Shown here: one piece after another, positions 36,981 through 45,581 of the stretch | Layout of the letters: every line of letters begins with the position of its first letter | How positions within the stretch are numbered: the stretch's first letter is position 1 | Source: Demequina pelophila | GTDB taxonomy: Bacteria > Actinomycetota > Actinomycetes > Actinomycetales > Demequinaceae | Direction of reading: 5' to 3' | Length of the DNA stretch: 64,000 nucleotides | NCBI RefSeq assembly: GCF_000971175.1 | Contig: NZ_BBLY01000001.1 | Span: forward strand, 669,709 to 733,708 | Notes under the pieces: model-generated | The model's database searches: none | What the model was told of the DNA's origin: nothing | What the model saw: the letters and a program-made list of their open reading frames with translations, nothing else | Program-made: the position numbers and the translations under genes

Positions 36981-38599
36981 TGGCCGGCACGGTGCAGAAG
37001 GTCGCGGGGGGCACCGCGAACTACGTCGACGAGCGCACCTCGATCGGCGCGTTCGTCAAGTTCTTCGCGCGCAAGCTCTTCCCCGACCACTGGTCGTTCA
37101 TGCTGGGCGAGATCGCGCTGTACTCGTTCGTCATCCTGCTCATCTCGGGCGTGTTCCTCACGGCATTCTTCGTGCCCTCCGTGACTCCGGTGATCTACGA
37201 CGGTCCGCTCGAGACGATGCAGGGCACCGAGATGTCCGAGGCGTTCGCCTCGACGCTCCACTTGTCGTTCGAGGTGCCCGGCGGCCTGCTGATGCGCCAG
37301 ATCCACCACTGGGCGGCACTGCTGTTCACGGCCGCGATCGTGACCCACATGGCGCGCGTGTTCTTCACCGGCGCGTTCCGCAAGCCGCGCGAGCTCAACT
37401 GGCTCGTGGGCTTCACCCTGATGATCCTGTCCCTCGCGGCCGGCTTCACCGGCTACTCGCTGCCGGACGACGTGCTCTCGGGCAACGGCCTGCGCATCAT
37501 CGAAGGCGTGCTCCGCTCGATCCCGATCCTGGGCGAGTACCTCTCGTACTGGGTCTTCGGCGGCGAGTTCCCCGGCGAGGCCATCATCCCGCGCCTGTTC
37601 ACCGCGCACGTGCTGCTGGTCCCCGGCCTCATCCTGGGACTCATCGCGCTGCACCTGTTCCTGGTGTTCCTGCACAAGCACACCCAGTACCCCGGCGGCG
37701 GCCGCACCCACCGCAACGTGGTGGGCCTGCCCCTGTTCCCGGTGTACGTCGCCAAGGCCGGCGGCTTCTTCTTCGTGGTGTTCGGCGTGGTTGCCCTGGT
37801 GGCGGCCGTCTTCACCATCAACCCGGTGTGGCACTACGGCACCTACGACCCGTCGCCGGTGTCCGCGGGCACCCAGCCCGACTGGTACATCCTGTTCATC
37901 GACGGCGGCCTGCGCCTCATGCCGGGCTGGATCTTCGGCCTCCCCACCGAGTGGGAGATCTTCGGCTACACGCTGTCGTGGAACATCCTCATCCCCGCGG
38001 TGATCCTGCCGGGCCTGTTCTTCGGCTTCCTCGCGCTGTACCCGTGGATCGAGTCCTGGGCGACCGGCGACAAGAGCGAGAAGCACGTGCTCGACCGCCC
38101 GCGCAACGCGCCGGTCCGCACCGGCATCGGCGTCGCGCTCATCACGTTCTACGTGGTGCTGGTGCTCGAGGGCTGCAACGACATCATCGCCAACCTGTTC
38201 AGTCTGTCGCTCAACGACCTCACGTACTTCCTCCGGGTCGCGATCTTCGTGTTCCCGCCGCTCTCCTTCTGGATCACCAAGCGCCTGTGCCTGGGCCTCC
38301 AGCGCAAGGACCGCGAGCTGGTGCTCCACGGCAAGGAGACGGGCCGCATCGTCCGCCACGAGCACGGCGAGTACGTCGAGGTGCACGAGCCGCTCGACGC
38401 GCAGGAGCTGTGGCTGCGGGTCAACTACGAGGACCGAGCGCCCCTCGACATCGAGCCCGAGTTCAACGACCGCGGCGTGCGCCGCAAGGGCTACCGCTGG
38501 GATCGCTTCAAGCAGCGCCTGTCGCGCTTCTACTTCGAGGAGCGCATCTCGCCGGTGACCCCGGAGGACCTCGAGAAGGCCCGCTCCGAGCACCACTGA
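36980..38599 (+). CDS. qcrB: Cytochrome bc1 complex cytochrome b subunit
   Basis: 539 residues. The protein oxidises menaquinol and holds two b hemes. Heme histidines are visible in QIHHWAALLF and in FTAHVLLVPGLILGLIALHLFLV-type helices; the quinol-site motif PDW appears as TQPDWYILFIDG where many enzymes have PEW, the actinobacterial form. About eight to nine helices precede a long hydrophilic C-terminal tail (about 110 residues) typical of this phylum. The homologue in mycobacteria is the target of the imidazopyridine class of inhibitors. The start overlaps the qcrA stop by one base (TGATG). A strong terminator follows. Confidence 0.95.
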   Translation: MAGTVQKVAGGTANYVDERTSIGAFVKFFARKLFPDHWSFMLGEIALYSFVILLISGVFLTAFFVPSVTPVIYDGPLETMQGTEMSEAFASTLHLSFEVPGGLLMRQIHHWAALLFTAAIVTHMARVFFTGAFRKPRELNWLVGFTLMILSLAAGFTGYSLPDDVLSGNGLRIIEGVLRSIPILGEYLSYWVFGGEFPGEAIIPRLFTAHVLLVPGLILGLIALHLFLVFLHKHTQYPGGGRTHRNVVGLPLFPVYVAKAGGFFFVVFGVVALVAAVFTINPVWHYGTYDPSPVSAGTQPDWYILFIDGGLRLMPGWIFGLPTEWEIFGYTLSWNILIPAVILPGLFFGFLALYPWIESWATGDKSEKHVLDRPRNAPVRTGIGVALITFYVVLVLEGCNDIIANLFSLSLNDLTYFLRVAIFVFPPLSFWITKRLCLGLQRKDRELVLHGKETGRIVRHEHGEYVEVHEPLDAQELWLRVNYEDRAPLDIEPEFNDRGVRRKGYRWDRFKQRLSRFYFEERISPVTPEDLEKARSEHH

Positions 38600-38612
38600 C
38601 GCACCCTGGCAC

Positions 38613-38652
38613 ACGGCGAGGGGCGCCCCGGCGACGGGGCGCCCTTCGCCGT
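38613..38652 (+). terminator. Terminator of the ctaE-qcrCAB operon
   Basis: An 18-bp stem (38613-38630 with 38635-38652), one G-U pair and a 4-nt GCGA loop. Confidence 0.8.
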
Positions 38653-38684
38653 TCCTGGCGCCCTCGTGCACAGGTGTGCCACGG

Positions 38685-38692
38685 GACGATGC
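38685..38692 (+). repeat. GACGATGC intergenic motif, copy 14
   Basis: Context CACGGGACGATGCGACGGTCA, between qcrB and sodA. Confidence 0.65.
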
Positions 38693-38769
38693 GACGGTCA
38701 CCCGGGGAGGGAATGCCCTGGCAGGTGCCGAGGTTGACACGGGTGCACCTCTGCGGCCGACGCCACCGC

Positions 38770-38775
38770 TAGGCT
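38770..38775 (+). promoter_or_regulatory. -10 box of the sodA promoter
   Basis: TAGGCT, leaving a leader of about 57 nt with GGAGGAAG before the ATG. A TTGACA at 38734 is 30 nt upstream, too far to be its -35. Confidence 0.45.
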
Positions 38776-38838
38776 CGGAGACGTCCCCGGAAACAACCCC
38801 GTTCCGACGCCGGTTCGGGACCCCTGCATGGAGGAAGA

Positions 38839-39459
38839 ATGGCCGACTACACGCTGCCCGATCTGTCCTACGACTACGGCGCCCTGGACCCGCACATCGC
38901 GGGCGAGATCATGGAGCTCCACCACAGCAAGCACCACGCCGCGTACGTCGCGGGCGCCAACACCGCGCTCGAGAAGATGGCCGAGGCGCGCGACACGGAC
39001 AACTTCGGCCCGATCGCCGGCCTGGAGAAGGCCCTCGCCTTCAACCTGGGCGGTCACACCAACCACTCCATCTTCTGGACCAACATGTCCCCCGAGGGCG
39101 GCGACAAGCCCACCGGGGATCTCGCGGCCGCGCTCGACGAGCACTTCGGGTCCTTCGACAAGTTCCGTGCGCACTTCACGAACAACGCGATGACGATCAT
39201 GGGCTCCGGCTGGTCGATCCTCGCGTGGGACACGATCGGCAAGAAGCTCGTCATCGTGCAGCTGTACGACCAGCAGGGCAACGTCCCCGTGGGGCTCATC
39301 CCGCTGCTCATGCTCGACATGTGGGAGCACGCGTTCTACCTGCAGTACCGCAACGTCAAGGCCGACTACGTCAAGGCCTGGTGGAACGTCGTGGACTGGG
39401 CGAACGTGCAGCAGCGCTTCATCACCGCGACCGCGACCCAGGGGCTCATCGTCATGTGA
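38839..39459 (+). CDS. sodA: Superoxide dismutase (Mn/Fe family)
   Basis: 206 residues. It converts superoxide to hydrogen peroxide and oxygen in the cytoplasm. Metal ligands are His28 ([12 protein letters not shown]), His76 ([10 protein letters not shown]), Asp160 and His164 (DMWEHAFY). Which metal is used cannot be settled by eye. The gene sits between the two blocks of respiratory genes, which would suit detoxifying superoxide made by the chain, but it has its own promoter and terminator. The ribosome-binding site GGAGGAAG is strong. Confidence 0.95.
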   Translation: MADYTLPDLSYDYGALDPHIAGEIMELHHSKHHAAYVAGANTALEKMAEARDTDNFGPIAGLEKALAFNLGGHTNHSIFWTNMSPEGGDKPTGDLAAALDEHFGSFDKFRAHFTNNAMTIMGSGWSILAWDTIGKKLVIVQLYDQQGNVPVGLIPLLMLDMWEHAFYLQYRNVKADYVKAWWNVVDWANVQQRFITATATQGLIVM

Positions 39460-39492
39460 CCCGGCGGCGCGCATCTCGCGCGACCTGCGCTT

Positions 39493-39528
39493 GGGGCGGT
39501 CCCTCCTCGCGGAGGGGCCGTCCCTTTT
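39493..39528 (+). terminator. sodA terminator
   Basis: A 14-bp stem with two wobble pairs (39493-39506 with 39511-39524), TCGC loop, then TTTT. Confidence 0.85.
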
Positions 39529-39540
39529 GCGTGCCCGGCC

Positions 39541-39603
39541 GAAACGACAACCAGCTACCCCTCAGGCGCACCGATTCGCCAGAAGCGACAATCAGCTACC
39601 CAT
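39541..39603 (-). repeat. 63-bp dispersed element, copy A
   Basis: On the minus strand it starts ATGGGTAGCTGATTGTCGCTTC, with TCGGTGCGC in the middle and AGGGGTAGCTGGTTGTCG near the end. It is itself two related halves 40 bp apart. Copy B lies at 61403-61465; 49 of 63 positions agree without gaps. Confidence 0.8.
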
Positions 39604-39641
39604 TCGAGAAGGTGGCCGCGTGGGCCGGCGGGTGGGCGCGC

Positions 39642-40043
39642 TCAGTGCGCGTGCTGGCCCGTCGAGTACTCCATCACCCAGCCGATGAGCCCGATGGTGC
39701 CGACCACTCCCGCCGGGACCATGATCCACCAGCCCACGGCGAGCGCCACGAACGCCAGCGCGGCGCCCAGGGCGCACACCAGCGGCCACCAGCTCCACGG
39801 GGCGAACACGCCCTGCTCGCCGGCGTGGTCGGCGATCTCGCCGTCCTCGGAGTCCTCCGGCCGGGCGCCGTGGCGCCTCGCGAGCATCGTGAAGTAGACG
39901 CCCACCATCACGAACATCGCGAAGGTCAGCAGGATCGCCGTGAGCCCCACCCACTCGGAGAAGTCGGTGAAGATCCCGTACGCCACCCCGGACACGATGA
40001 AGAACGCGGCGGGGATGATGAAAATCCGGGCCTCGGTGCGCAT
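39642..40043 (-). CDS. ctaF: Cytochrome c oxidase subunit IV, actinobacterial type
   Basis: 133 residues with four hydrophobic segments. This small subunit is found only with actinobacterial aa3 oxidases. The opening RTEARIFIIPAAFFIVSGVAYG and the end GVVGTIGLIGWVMEYSTGQHAH are typical. It is encoded 12 nt after ctaD on the same strand, completing ctaC-ctaD-ctaF. The central loop (ARRHGARPEDSEDGEI) is hydrophilic. Function within the complex is structural as far as known. Confidence 0.92.
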   Translation of the reverse strand: MRTEARIFIIPAAFFIVSGVAYGIFTDFSEWVGLTAILLTFAMFVMVGVYFTMLARRHGARPEDSEDGEIADHAGEQGVFAPWSWWPLVCALGAALAFVALAVGWWIMVPAGVVGTIGLIGWVMEYSTGQHAH

Positions 40044-40055
40044 GCGGCAGCTCCC

Positions 40056-41768
40056 TTACTGGACCGGCGCGTGATCGGTGTGATCGCGCTCCGCCTGGTA
40101 GTGGTCGCGCGCGGCCGCCCCCGGGTGATGGAGGTCGAACGCGGGGCGCTCGGAGCGGATGCGCGGGATGGACGTGAAGTTGTGGCGCGGCGGGGGGCAT
40201 GAGGTGGCCCACTCGAGCGAGTTGCCGAAGCCCCACGGGTCGTCGACCTCGACCTTGGGCGCCTTGCGCGAGGTCGCGTACACGTTCCACAGGAACGGCA
40301 GCGTCGACAGCGCGAGGATGACGGCGCCCACGGTCGACACCTGGTTGAGGACCGTGAAGCCGTCCTCCGCGAGGTAGTCCACGTAGCGGCGCGGCATGCC
40401 GTCCATGCCCAGCACGTGCTGAACCAGGAACGTCGTGTGGAAGCCCACGAAGAGCAGCCAGAAGTGGATCTTGCCCAGGCGCTCGTCGAGCATCCGGCCC
40501 GTGAACTTGGGCCACCAGAAGTAGAAGCCTGCGAACATCGCGAACACCACGGTGCCGAACACGACGTAGTGGAAGTGCGCCACCACGAAGTAGGAGTCGG
40601 ACAGCGGGAAGTCGAGGACCGGCGAGCTGAGGATCACGCCGGTGAGGCCGCCCAGCAGGAAGGTGACCAGGAAGCCGATCGACCAGAGCATGGGTGTCTC
40701 GAAGGTGAGTTTGCCGCCCCACATGGTGCCGATCCAGTTGAAGAATTTCACGCCGGTGGGCACCGCGATGAGCATGGTCATGAAGGCGAAGAACGGCAGC
40801 AGGACCGCGCCGGTGACGTACATGTGGTGCGCCCACACCGTGACGGACAGCGCCGCGATCGCGATGGTGGCGTAGACCAGGCCGTGGTAGCCGAACAGCG
40901 GCTTGCGCGAGAACACCGGCAGGATCTCGGAGACGATGCCGAAGAACGGCAGGGCGATGATGTACACCTCGGGATGGCCGAAGAACCAGAACAGGTGCTG
41001 CCACAGGATGGCGCCGCCGTTGTCGGGGTTGAACACCTGCGCGCCCAGGACGCGGTCGGCGCCCAGCGCGAACAGCGCGGAGGCCAGCGGCGGGAACGCG
41101 AGCAGCACCAGCATCGAGGTGACCAGCGTGTTCCACACGAAGATGGGCATCCGGAACATGGTCATGCCGGGCGCGCGCATCGTCACGATGGTGGTGATGA
41201 AGTTGACCGCGCCCAGGATGGTGCCGAATCCGCCCATCGCGAGGCCGAAGACCCACAGGTCGCCGCCCACGCCGGGCGAGTACACGGAGTTCGACAGCGG
41301 CGCGTAGGCGAACCAGCCGAAGGAGGCCGCGCCCTGGGGGGTGAAGAAGCCCGCCATGGCGATGATGCCGCCGAACAGGTACAGCCAGTACGCCAGCATG
41401 TTGAGGCGCGGGAATGCCACGTCGGGCGCCCCGATCTGCAGCGGCATGATGACGTTCGCGAAGCCCGCGAAGAGCGGTGTCGCGAACAGCAGCAGCATGA
41501 TCGTGCCGTGCATGGTGAACAGCTGGTTGTACTGCTCGGCCGACTGCACCACGTTCATCCCGGGCTGGAACAGCTCCGCCCGGATCAGCAGCGCGAGCAC
41601 GCCCCCCACGATGAAGAAGAAGAACGACGTGGCCAGGTACATGTAGCCGATGGTCTTGTGGTCGGTCGAGGTGATCCACTTGATCACCTGCGAACCCGAC
41701 CGCGTGGGTGCGGCGGGGATGGTGCGGTCGCGGTCGTCGCCGCCGGCCTCGTAGGGGACGGTAGCCAT
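40056..41768 (-). CDS. ctaD: Cytochrome c oxidase subunit I
   Basis: 570 residues with twelve expected helices. Catalytic subunit reducing oxygen to water and pumping protons. The heme a His is in [13 protein letters not shown]; the CuB site is [14 protein letters not shown] (His-Tyr cross-link pair) plus the HH pair in [10 protein letters not shown]; heme ligands are in [10 protein letters not shown]. The D-channel region [12 protein letters not shown] is present. The C-terminal 60 residues are hydrophilic. The ATG overlaps the ctaC stop by one base, so the genes are coupled. Confidence 0.97.
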   Translation of the reverse strand: MATVPYEAGGDDRDRTIPAAPTRSGSQVIKWITSTDHKTIGYMYLATSFFFFIVGGVLALLIRAELFQPGMNVVQSAEQYNQLFTMHGTIMLLLFATPLFAGFANVIMPLQIGAPDVAFPRLNMLAYWLYLFGGIIAMAGFFTPQGAASFGWFAYAPLSNSVYSPGVGGDLWVFGLAMGGFGTILGAVNFITTIVTMRAPGMTMFRMPIFVWNTLVTSMLVLLAFPPLASALFALGADRVLGAQVFNPDNGGAILWQHLFWFFGHPEVYIIALPFFGIVSEILPVFSRKPLFGYHGLVYATIAIAALSVTVWAHHMYVTGAVLLPFFAFMTMLIAVPTGVKFFNWIGTMWGGKLTFETPMLWSIGFLVTFLLGGLTGVILSSPVLDFPLSDSYFVVAHFHYVVFGTVVFAMFAGFYFWWPKFTGRMLDERLGKIHFWLLFVGFHTTFLVQHVLGMDGMPRRYVDYLAEDGFTVLNQVSTVGAVILALSTLPFLWNVYATSRKAPKVEVDDPWGFGNSLEWATSCPPPRHNFTSIPRIRSERPAFDLHHPGAAARDHYQAERDHTDHAPVQ

Positions 41769-42643
41769 CAGGCGTCCTCCTCCTCGTGCTCCTCGGTGAT
41801 CCGGACCACCTGGTCGCGGCTGTACTCGTCGACGCCGATCTGCCCGGTGTAGCCCTCGTCACGCAGCTCCTGCATGCGGGCCTCGTATTCGTCGCGCGAC
41901 ACGACCGCGACGTTGAAGAGCATGGACGCGTGGTACTCGCCGCACAGCTCCGCGCACTTGCCCTGATACATCCCCTCCTCCTGGGGGATCACCTGGAACG
42001 TGTTGGTGATGCCCGGGATCACGTCCTCCTTGTAGAGGAACGCGGGGATCCAGAAGGAGTGGATGACGTCGCGCGAGTCGAGCGTGAACTCGACCCGCTC
42101 CCCCACGGGCAGGTACAGCGTGGGCAGCGTCTCCTCGACGCCCTCCTCGCCGGTGAGGTAGGCCTGCACCCCGGGGTCGTACACGTCGTCGTCGACGTAG
42201 TTGAAGTCCCAGCTCCACTGCTTGCCCACCACGTTGATGTGGACGTCCGCCTCCGCGGTGTTGTCCGTGATCTCCCAGGCGGCCTCGGCCGTGAACTTGA
42301 ACAGCACGCCCACCATGAGCAGCGGCACGATCGTGTACATCAGCTCGAGCGGCACGTTGGCCCGCGTCTGGACGGGCAGCTTGTTGTCCGCCTTGCGCTT
42401 GCGGTACGCCGCGACGCACCAGAGCATCAGGCCCCAGGTGATCACGCCGACGACGATCGCCGCGATCCACGCCCCGTTCCAGAGCGTGATGATCCGACCC
42501 GTCTGATTGGTGATCTCCGGGGTGCTGGGAAGGAAGCCGTTCTCCATCTCGCCGGCGCATCCGGCGAGCAGGGACGTCAGTCCCAGACCGCCTGCACCTG
42601 CCAGGGACTTTGATAGCGCGCTGCGACGTCTTTGGGGGGACAC
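41768..42643 (-). CDS. ctaC: Cytochrome c oxidase subunit II
   Basis: 291 residues. The N-terminus is a lipoprotein signal (LTSLLAGC, Cys29), followed by two helices (about 56-80 and 100-120) and an outer cupredoxin domain. The CuA site is CAELCGEYH with the upstream His in DVIHSFWIP and the final Met in HASMLF. It accepts electrons from Qcr[16 protein letters not shown] is the conserved aromatic patch. It is the first gene of ctaC-ctaD-ctaF, divergent from the desulfurase-like gene with only 32 bases between the start codons. Confidence 0.95.
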   Translation of the reverse strand: MSPQRRRSALSKSLAGAGGLGLTSLLAGCAGEMENGFLPSTPEITNQTGRIITLWNGAWIAAIVVGVITWGLMLWCVAAYRKRKADNKLPVQTRANVPLELMYTIVPLLMVGVLFKFTAEAAWEITDNTAEADVHINVVGKQWSWDFNYVDDDVYDPGVQAYLTGEEGVEETLPTLYLPVGERVEFTLDSRDVIHSFWIPAFLYKEDVIPGITNTFQVIPQEEGMYQGKCAELCGEYHASMLFNVAVVSRDEYEARMQELRDEGYTGQIGVDEYSRDQVVRITEEHEEEDA

Positions 42644-42663
42644 ATGGGCATAGTAGCGCGCAT

Positions 42664-42669
42664 TACCCT
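42664..42669 (+). promoter_or_regulatory. -10 box of a leaderless promoter for the desulfurase-like gene
   Basis: TACCCT, 6 nt before the ATG at 42676, in the 32-bp spacer that must also hold ctaC control signals. Confidence 0.55.
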
Positions 42670-42675
42670 TATGGC

Positions 42676-43806
42676 ATGCAGGTCGCCCGAATGTTCCTCG
42701 ATGCCTCCGGTTCCGCCCCCCTCACAAAGCGCACAATCGAGGCATTCCAGGCCGGATTGGCCGAGGGCTGGGCCGACCCGGCCCGCCTCCACACCGAGTC
42801 CCGCCGGTCCCTGGCCCTCCTCGACGGCGCCCGCGCCGCCTTCGCCGATGCGCTGGGCGCCCGCCCCGAGCACGTCCACCTCGCGCCGTCGGCCCACCTG
42901 GCCCTCGAGCGCGTCATCGCCGGCATCAATGCCGCCCGCCGGGGCCGCGACCGGATCCTCGCCTCCGCGATCGAGCGCGACGCGACGCTCCACGCCGCGC
43001 GGCACATGACCGCCGGCAACGTCACGCTGCTCCCGGTCGACTCCCTGGGTCACGTGGACCTCGACCGCCTCGCGGACGAGCTGTGCGTGCCCGACGTCGC
43101 GCTCGCGGCCGTGCAGCACGGCAACCACGAGATCGGCACGCTGCAGCGCCTCGAGGCGATCGCGGACCTCACCGCCGCGGCGAGGGTCCCGCTCGTGGTC
43201 GACGCGACCGCCACCCTGGGTCACGTCCCCGCCCCCGCGCGGTGGGACGCGGTCGTAGGCAACGCCGCGGACTGGGGCGGCCCTGCCGGGCTCGGCATCG
43301 TGGCGCTGCGCCCCTCGACCCGGTGGCTGCCCGTGTGGCCCGAGGGCGACGACTGGGCGCCCGGCGGCGTGAGCGTGCCCGGGACGCTCGCCGCCGCCGT
43401 CGCGCTCCAGGAGCGCCTCGAGACCATGGCGACGACGGACGCCCGCCTGCGGGCGATGGTCGACCGCATCAGGACGGCCGCGGCCTCCTGGCCGGGCGTC
43501 GATGTGGTGGGCGATCCGGACGAGCGCCTCCCGCACATCGTCACCTTCTCCTGCCTCTACGTCGACGGCGAGGCGCTGCTGACCAGCCTGGACCGCGAGG
43601 GCATCGCGGTGGGGTCCGGGTCCGCGTGCACGTCGAGCACGCTCGAGCCCAGCCGGGTGCTCGCGTCGATCGGCGCGCTCAGCCACGGCAACGTGCGCCT
43701 GGGCCTCCACCCGGGCGTCACCGAGGCCCAGGCGACGCGCTTCCTCGAGGTGATGCCGCGCATCGTCGCCCGGCTGAGGGAGCAGGCGGGGGCGCCGGCG
43801 CTGTGA
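42676..43806 (+). CDS. Cysteine-desulfurase-fold protein with the PLP lysine replaced
   Basis: 376 residues from ATG 42676. The fold is that of class V aminotransferases of the NifS/IscS type. Conserved: the Asp that contacts the PLP ring (VVDAT, Asp177), the His-Asn region AVQHGNHEIG (His148), and the mobile active-site Cys318 in GSGSACTSSTLEPS, which would carry persulfide. Lost: the Schiff-base Lys. Where IscS has SAHKIYGPKG this protein has NAADWGGPAG, so Lys becomes Asp199 and its His neighbour Ala. The reading frame is clean on both sides. Its stop overlaps the TusA start (GTGA), so the two are coupled. It may carry sulfur without making it, or bind PLP differently; ordinary desulfurase activity is doubtful. 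Confidence 0.8.
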   Translation: MQVARMFLDASGSAPLTKRTIEAFQAGLAEGWADPARLHTESRRSLALLDGARAAFADALGARPEHVHLAPSAHLALERVIAGINAARRGRDRILASAIERDATLHAARHMTAGNVTLLPVDSLGHVDLDRLADELCVPDVALAAVQHGNHEIGTLQRLEAIADLTAAARVPLVVDATATLGHVPAPARWDAVVGNAADWGGPAGLGIVALRPSTRWLPVWPEGDDWAPGGVSVPGTLAAAVALQERLETMATTDARLRAMVDRIRTAAASWPGVDVVGDPDERLPHIVTFSCLYVDGEALLTSLDREGIAVGSGSACTSSTLEPSRVLASIGALSHGNVRLGLHPGVTEAQATRFLEVMPRIVARLREQAGAPAL

Positions 43807-44024
43807 TCCAGGTCGACGCCCGCGGACTGCTGTGCCCGCTGCCCGTGATCGAGCTCGCGAAGGCGGCGAAGGGCGCCGCGCCCGGCACGGAGCTCACGGT
43901 GACTTGCACGGACGTGGCCGCCCGGCTCGACGTGCCCGCGTGGGCCCGGATGACGGGCCACACGTTCGTGGGGGAAAAGGAGACGGACGGTGGGGCTTTC
44001 GCCCTCACCGTCCGCCTGAGCTAG
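43803..44024 (+). CDS. TusA family sulfur-carrier protein
   Basis: 73 residues from GTG 43803. The motif GLLCPLPVIELAK places the sulfur-carrying Cys at residue 11. TusA proteins accept persulfide from a cysteine desulfurase and hand it to tRNA thiolation, molybdopterin or other acceptors. The domain is complete (EL at the C-terminus follows the last strand FALTVRLS). The gene overlaps the desulfurase-like gene by 4 bases, and in related actinobacteria such proteins can occur as one fused chain (from memory), which supports a physical partnership. The acceptor is not evident. Confidence 0.85.
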   Translation: MIQVDARGLLCPLPVIELAKAAKGAAPGTELTVTCTDVAARLDVPAWARMTGHTFVGEKETDGGAFALTVRLS

Positions 44025-44040
44025 GAGCCGTCCGAGCGGC

Positions 44041-44391
44041 TCAGCTGAACGAGTCTCCGCACGCGCACGAATTCGCCGCGTTGGGGTTGTCGATGGTGAA
44101 GCCCTGCTTCTCGATCGTGTCCGAGAAGTCGATGGTCGCGCCATCGAGGTAGGGCACCGACATGCGGTCCACGACGACCTCGACACCGTCGAAGTCGCGG
44201 ATCGCGTCCCCGTCGAGCGAGCGCTCGTCGAAGTACAGCTGATAGATGAGACCGGAGCAGCCGCCGGGCTGCACCGCGAGACGCAGACGAAGGTCGTCGC
44301 GGCCCTCCTGCTCCAGCAGGCTCTTCACCTTGGCCGCCGCGGCATCGGTGATGACGACGCCGTGGGTCGACTCGGTAGCCGTGTCAGTCAT
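44041..44391 (-). CDS. erpA: A-type iron-sulfur carrier / insertion protein (HesB/IscA/ErpA)
   Basis: 116 residues. The three cluster cysteines are Cys45 in GGCSGL and Cys109, Cys111 in SCACGDSF. A-type carriers pass 4Fe-4S clusters to target enzymes; here NadA and LipA are encoded within 16 kb and are plausible clients (inference). It is convergent with the TusA gene, 16 bases away, and matches the position of Rv2204c in mycobacteria. The N-terminal ten residues look disordered. The product could equally be called IscA. Confidence 0.88.
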   Translation of the reverse strand: MTDTATESTHGVVITDAAAAKVKSLLEQEGRDDLRLRLAVQPGGCSGLIYQLYFDERSLDGDAIRDFDGVEVVVDRMSVPYLDGATIDFSDTIEKQGFTIDNPNAANSCACGDSFS

Positions 44392-44443
44392 AGGCGCCTC
44401 CTCTCTCTCGGGGATGGTTCTACCAGCGTACGACGCGCGGGGG

Positions 44444-45541
44444 CTATTCCCTAGTTCCCGGCGTCCAGGTGTGGGCGAGGCGTCGCACCTGATCGGCGAG
44501 GCCCTCGAGGCCCGGGCGGCCCTCGTGCGCGCCGGCCACTCCCCCGGCCATCAGGTCGCGCCGGCCCACCGCCACGATGCCGGCGGCGGCCACGCACGGC
44601 ACGCCGCGCGCGGCGGCGAGGGACGATGCGACGGCCACCCCGCGCTCGTCGAGCTCGCCCGAGTCGAGGGCCGGGACCACCGCGGCGACGAGGTCCGCGG
44701 CGGCGGCCGCCTCGGCCAGGCCGGTGAGGCGCGCGAGGGTGGGGCCGGCGGGGACGATGCGGGCGCCGGCCGCGGCGAGCGCGTACGCCAGCCCCCCGGC
44801 CGCGCCCGATCCGGGCTGGTCGGACAGGCGGGTGGGGCCGATGAGCGACCGGGCGGGCCCGGGGCCGGCGGCGCCCGCCAGCGCGTCACCCCCGCGGGCG
44901 AGTGCCGTCCAACGCTCCTCCTGGGCCTGGGCCGCGGCGGCCAGCGCCGCGTCGCCCTCGCGTCCGTCGCGGGTGGCGGCACTCATGCCCTGGAATCCCA
45001 GCAGGGGTCGGCGGGACGTGGTGAGCACCGTGACGCGCAGCCCGGCGAGCGCCGCGCGCAGTCGCTCGAGCCCCGCGACCGCGCCGCCCGATCGGTCGGC
45101 GCCGTCGCGGCGATCCGCCGCCCCCCGCGGCTCTACCGACTCCCCTAGCTCTGCCGCCTGCCACAGCGCCGCCGCGTCCCCGGCGGGATCCGCGTCGCCC
45201 ACCGGGACGGCGATCGTCGCCGTCTCGCCGGCGACCGCCAGGGCGACCAGGGCATCGGCGAGCGCGACAGGGTCCCAGCGCCCGCCCGTGGCGGGCGCGA
45301 GCACCAGCGTCTCTCCCACCCTGAGCCCTTCCACCCCAGGGGACACTGCGGCGCGGACCCCGGCCAGCGCATCGGCGCTGGTAGGACCGCCGTCGGGGAA
45401 GGGCACGACCGTGAGATCGACGCCGGGCGTGGCGGCGAGCCACGCCTCACGCACGGCCTCCGCGGTGGCGGAGGGGCCGAGGACGGAGGGGTCGGAAAGG
45501 TCGTCGGAGGGCCACCCGAGGGCGGCGACGGCGGCACGCAT
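44444..45541 (-). CDS. Glycerate kinase
   Basis: 365 residues from ATG 45541. It phosphorylates D-glycerate with ATP. Family features: SATAEAVREAW, the substrate loop PFPDGGPTSADAL near the N-terminus, the glycine-rich PGSGAAGGLAYALAAAGARIVPG-like segment, and the C-terminal DSGELDERGVAVAS. The sequence is strongly Ala/Gly-biased and contains two in-frame copies of the GACGATGC octamer. It is divergent from nadA with 40 bases between. The position equals Rv2205c. The product (2- or 3-phosphoglycerate) is not decided. Confidence 0.82.
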   Translation of the reverse strand: MRAAVAALGWPSDDLSDPSVLGPSATAEAVREAWLAATPGVDLTVVPFPDGGPTSADALAGVRAAVSPGVEGLRVGETLVLAPATGGRWDPVALADALVALAVAGETATIAVPVGDADPAGDAAALWQAAELGESVEPRGAADRRDGADRSGGAVAGLERLRAALAGLRVTVLTTSRRPLLGFQGMSAATRDGREGDAALAAAAQAQEERWTALARGGDALAGAAGPGPARSLIGPTRLSDQPGSGAAGGLAYALAAAGARIVPAGPTLARLTGLAEAAAAADLVAAVVPALDSGELDERGVAVASSLAAARGVPCVAAAGIVAVGRRDLMAGGVAGAHEGRPGLEGLADQVRRLAHTWTPGTRE

Positions 45542-45569
45542 GGCCACCAGTGTGCCGTGCCCGCCGTGA

Positions 45570-45575
45570 GACAAT
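45570..45575 (+). promoter_or_regulatory. -10 box of a leaderless promoter for nadA
   Basis: GACAAT, 6 nt before the ATG at 45582. Confidence 0.55.
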
Positions 45576-45581
45576 GCACGA

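Noticed and set aside
38734-38739. Perfect TTGACA near sodA
   Set aside because: It is 30 nt from the TAGGCT box and no better-spaced -10 follows, so it is not counted as a -35.
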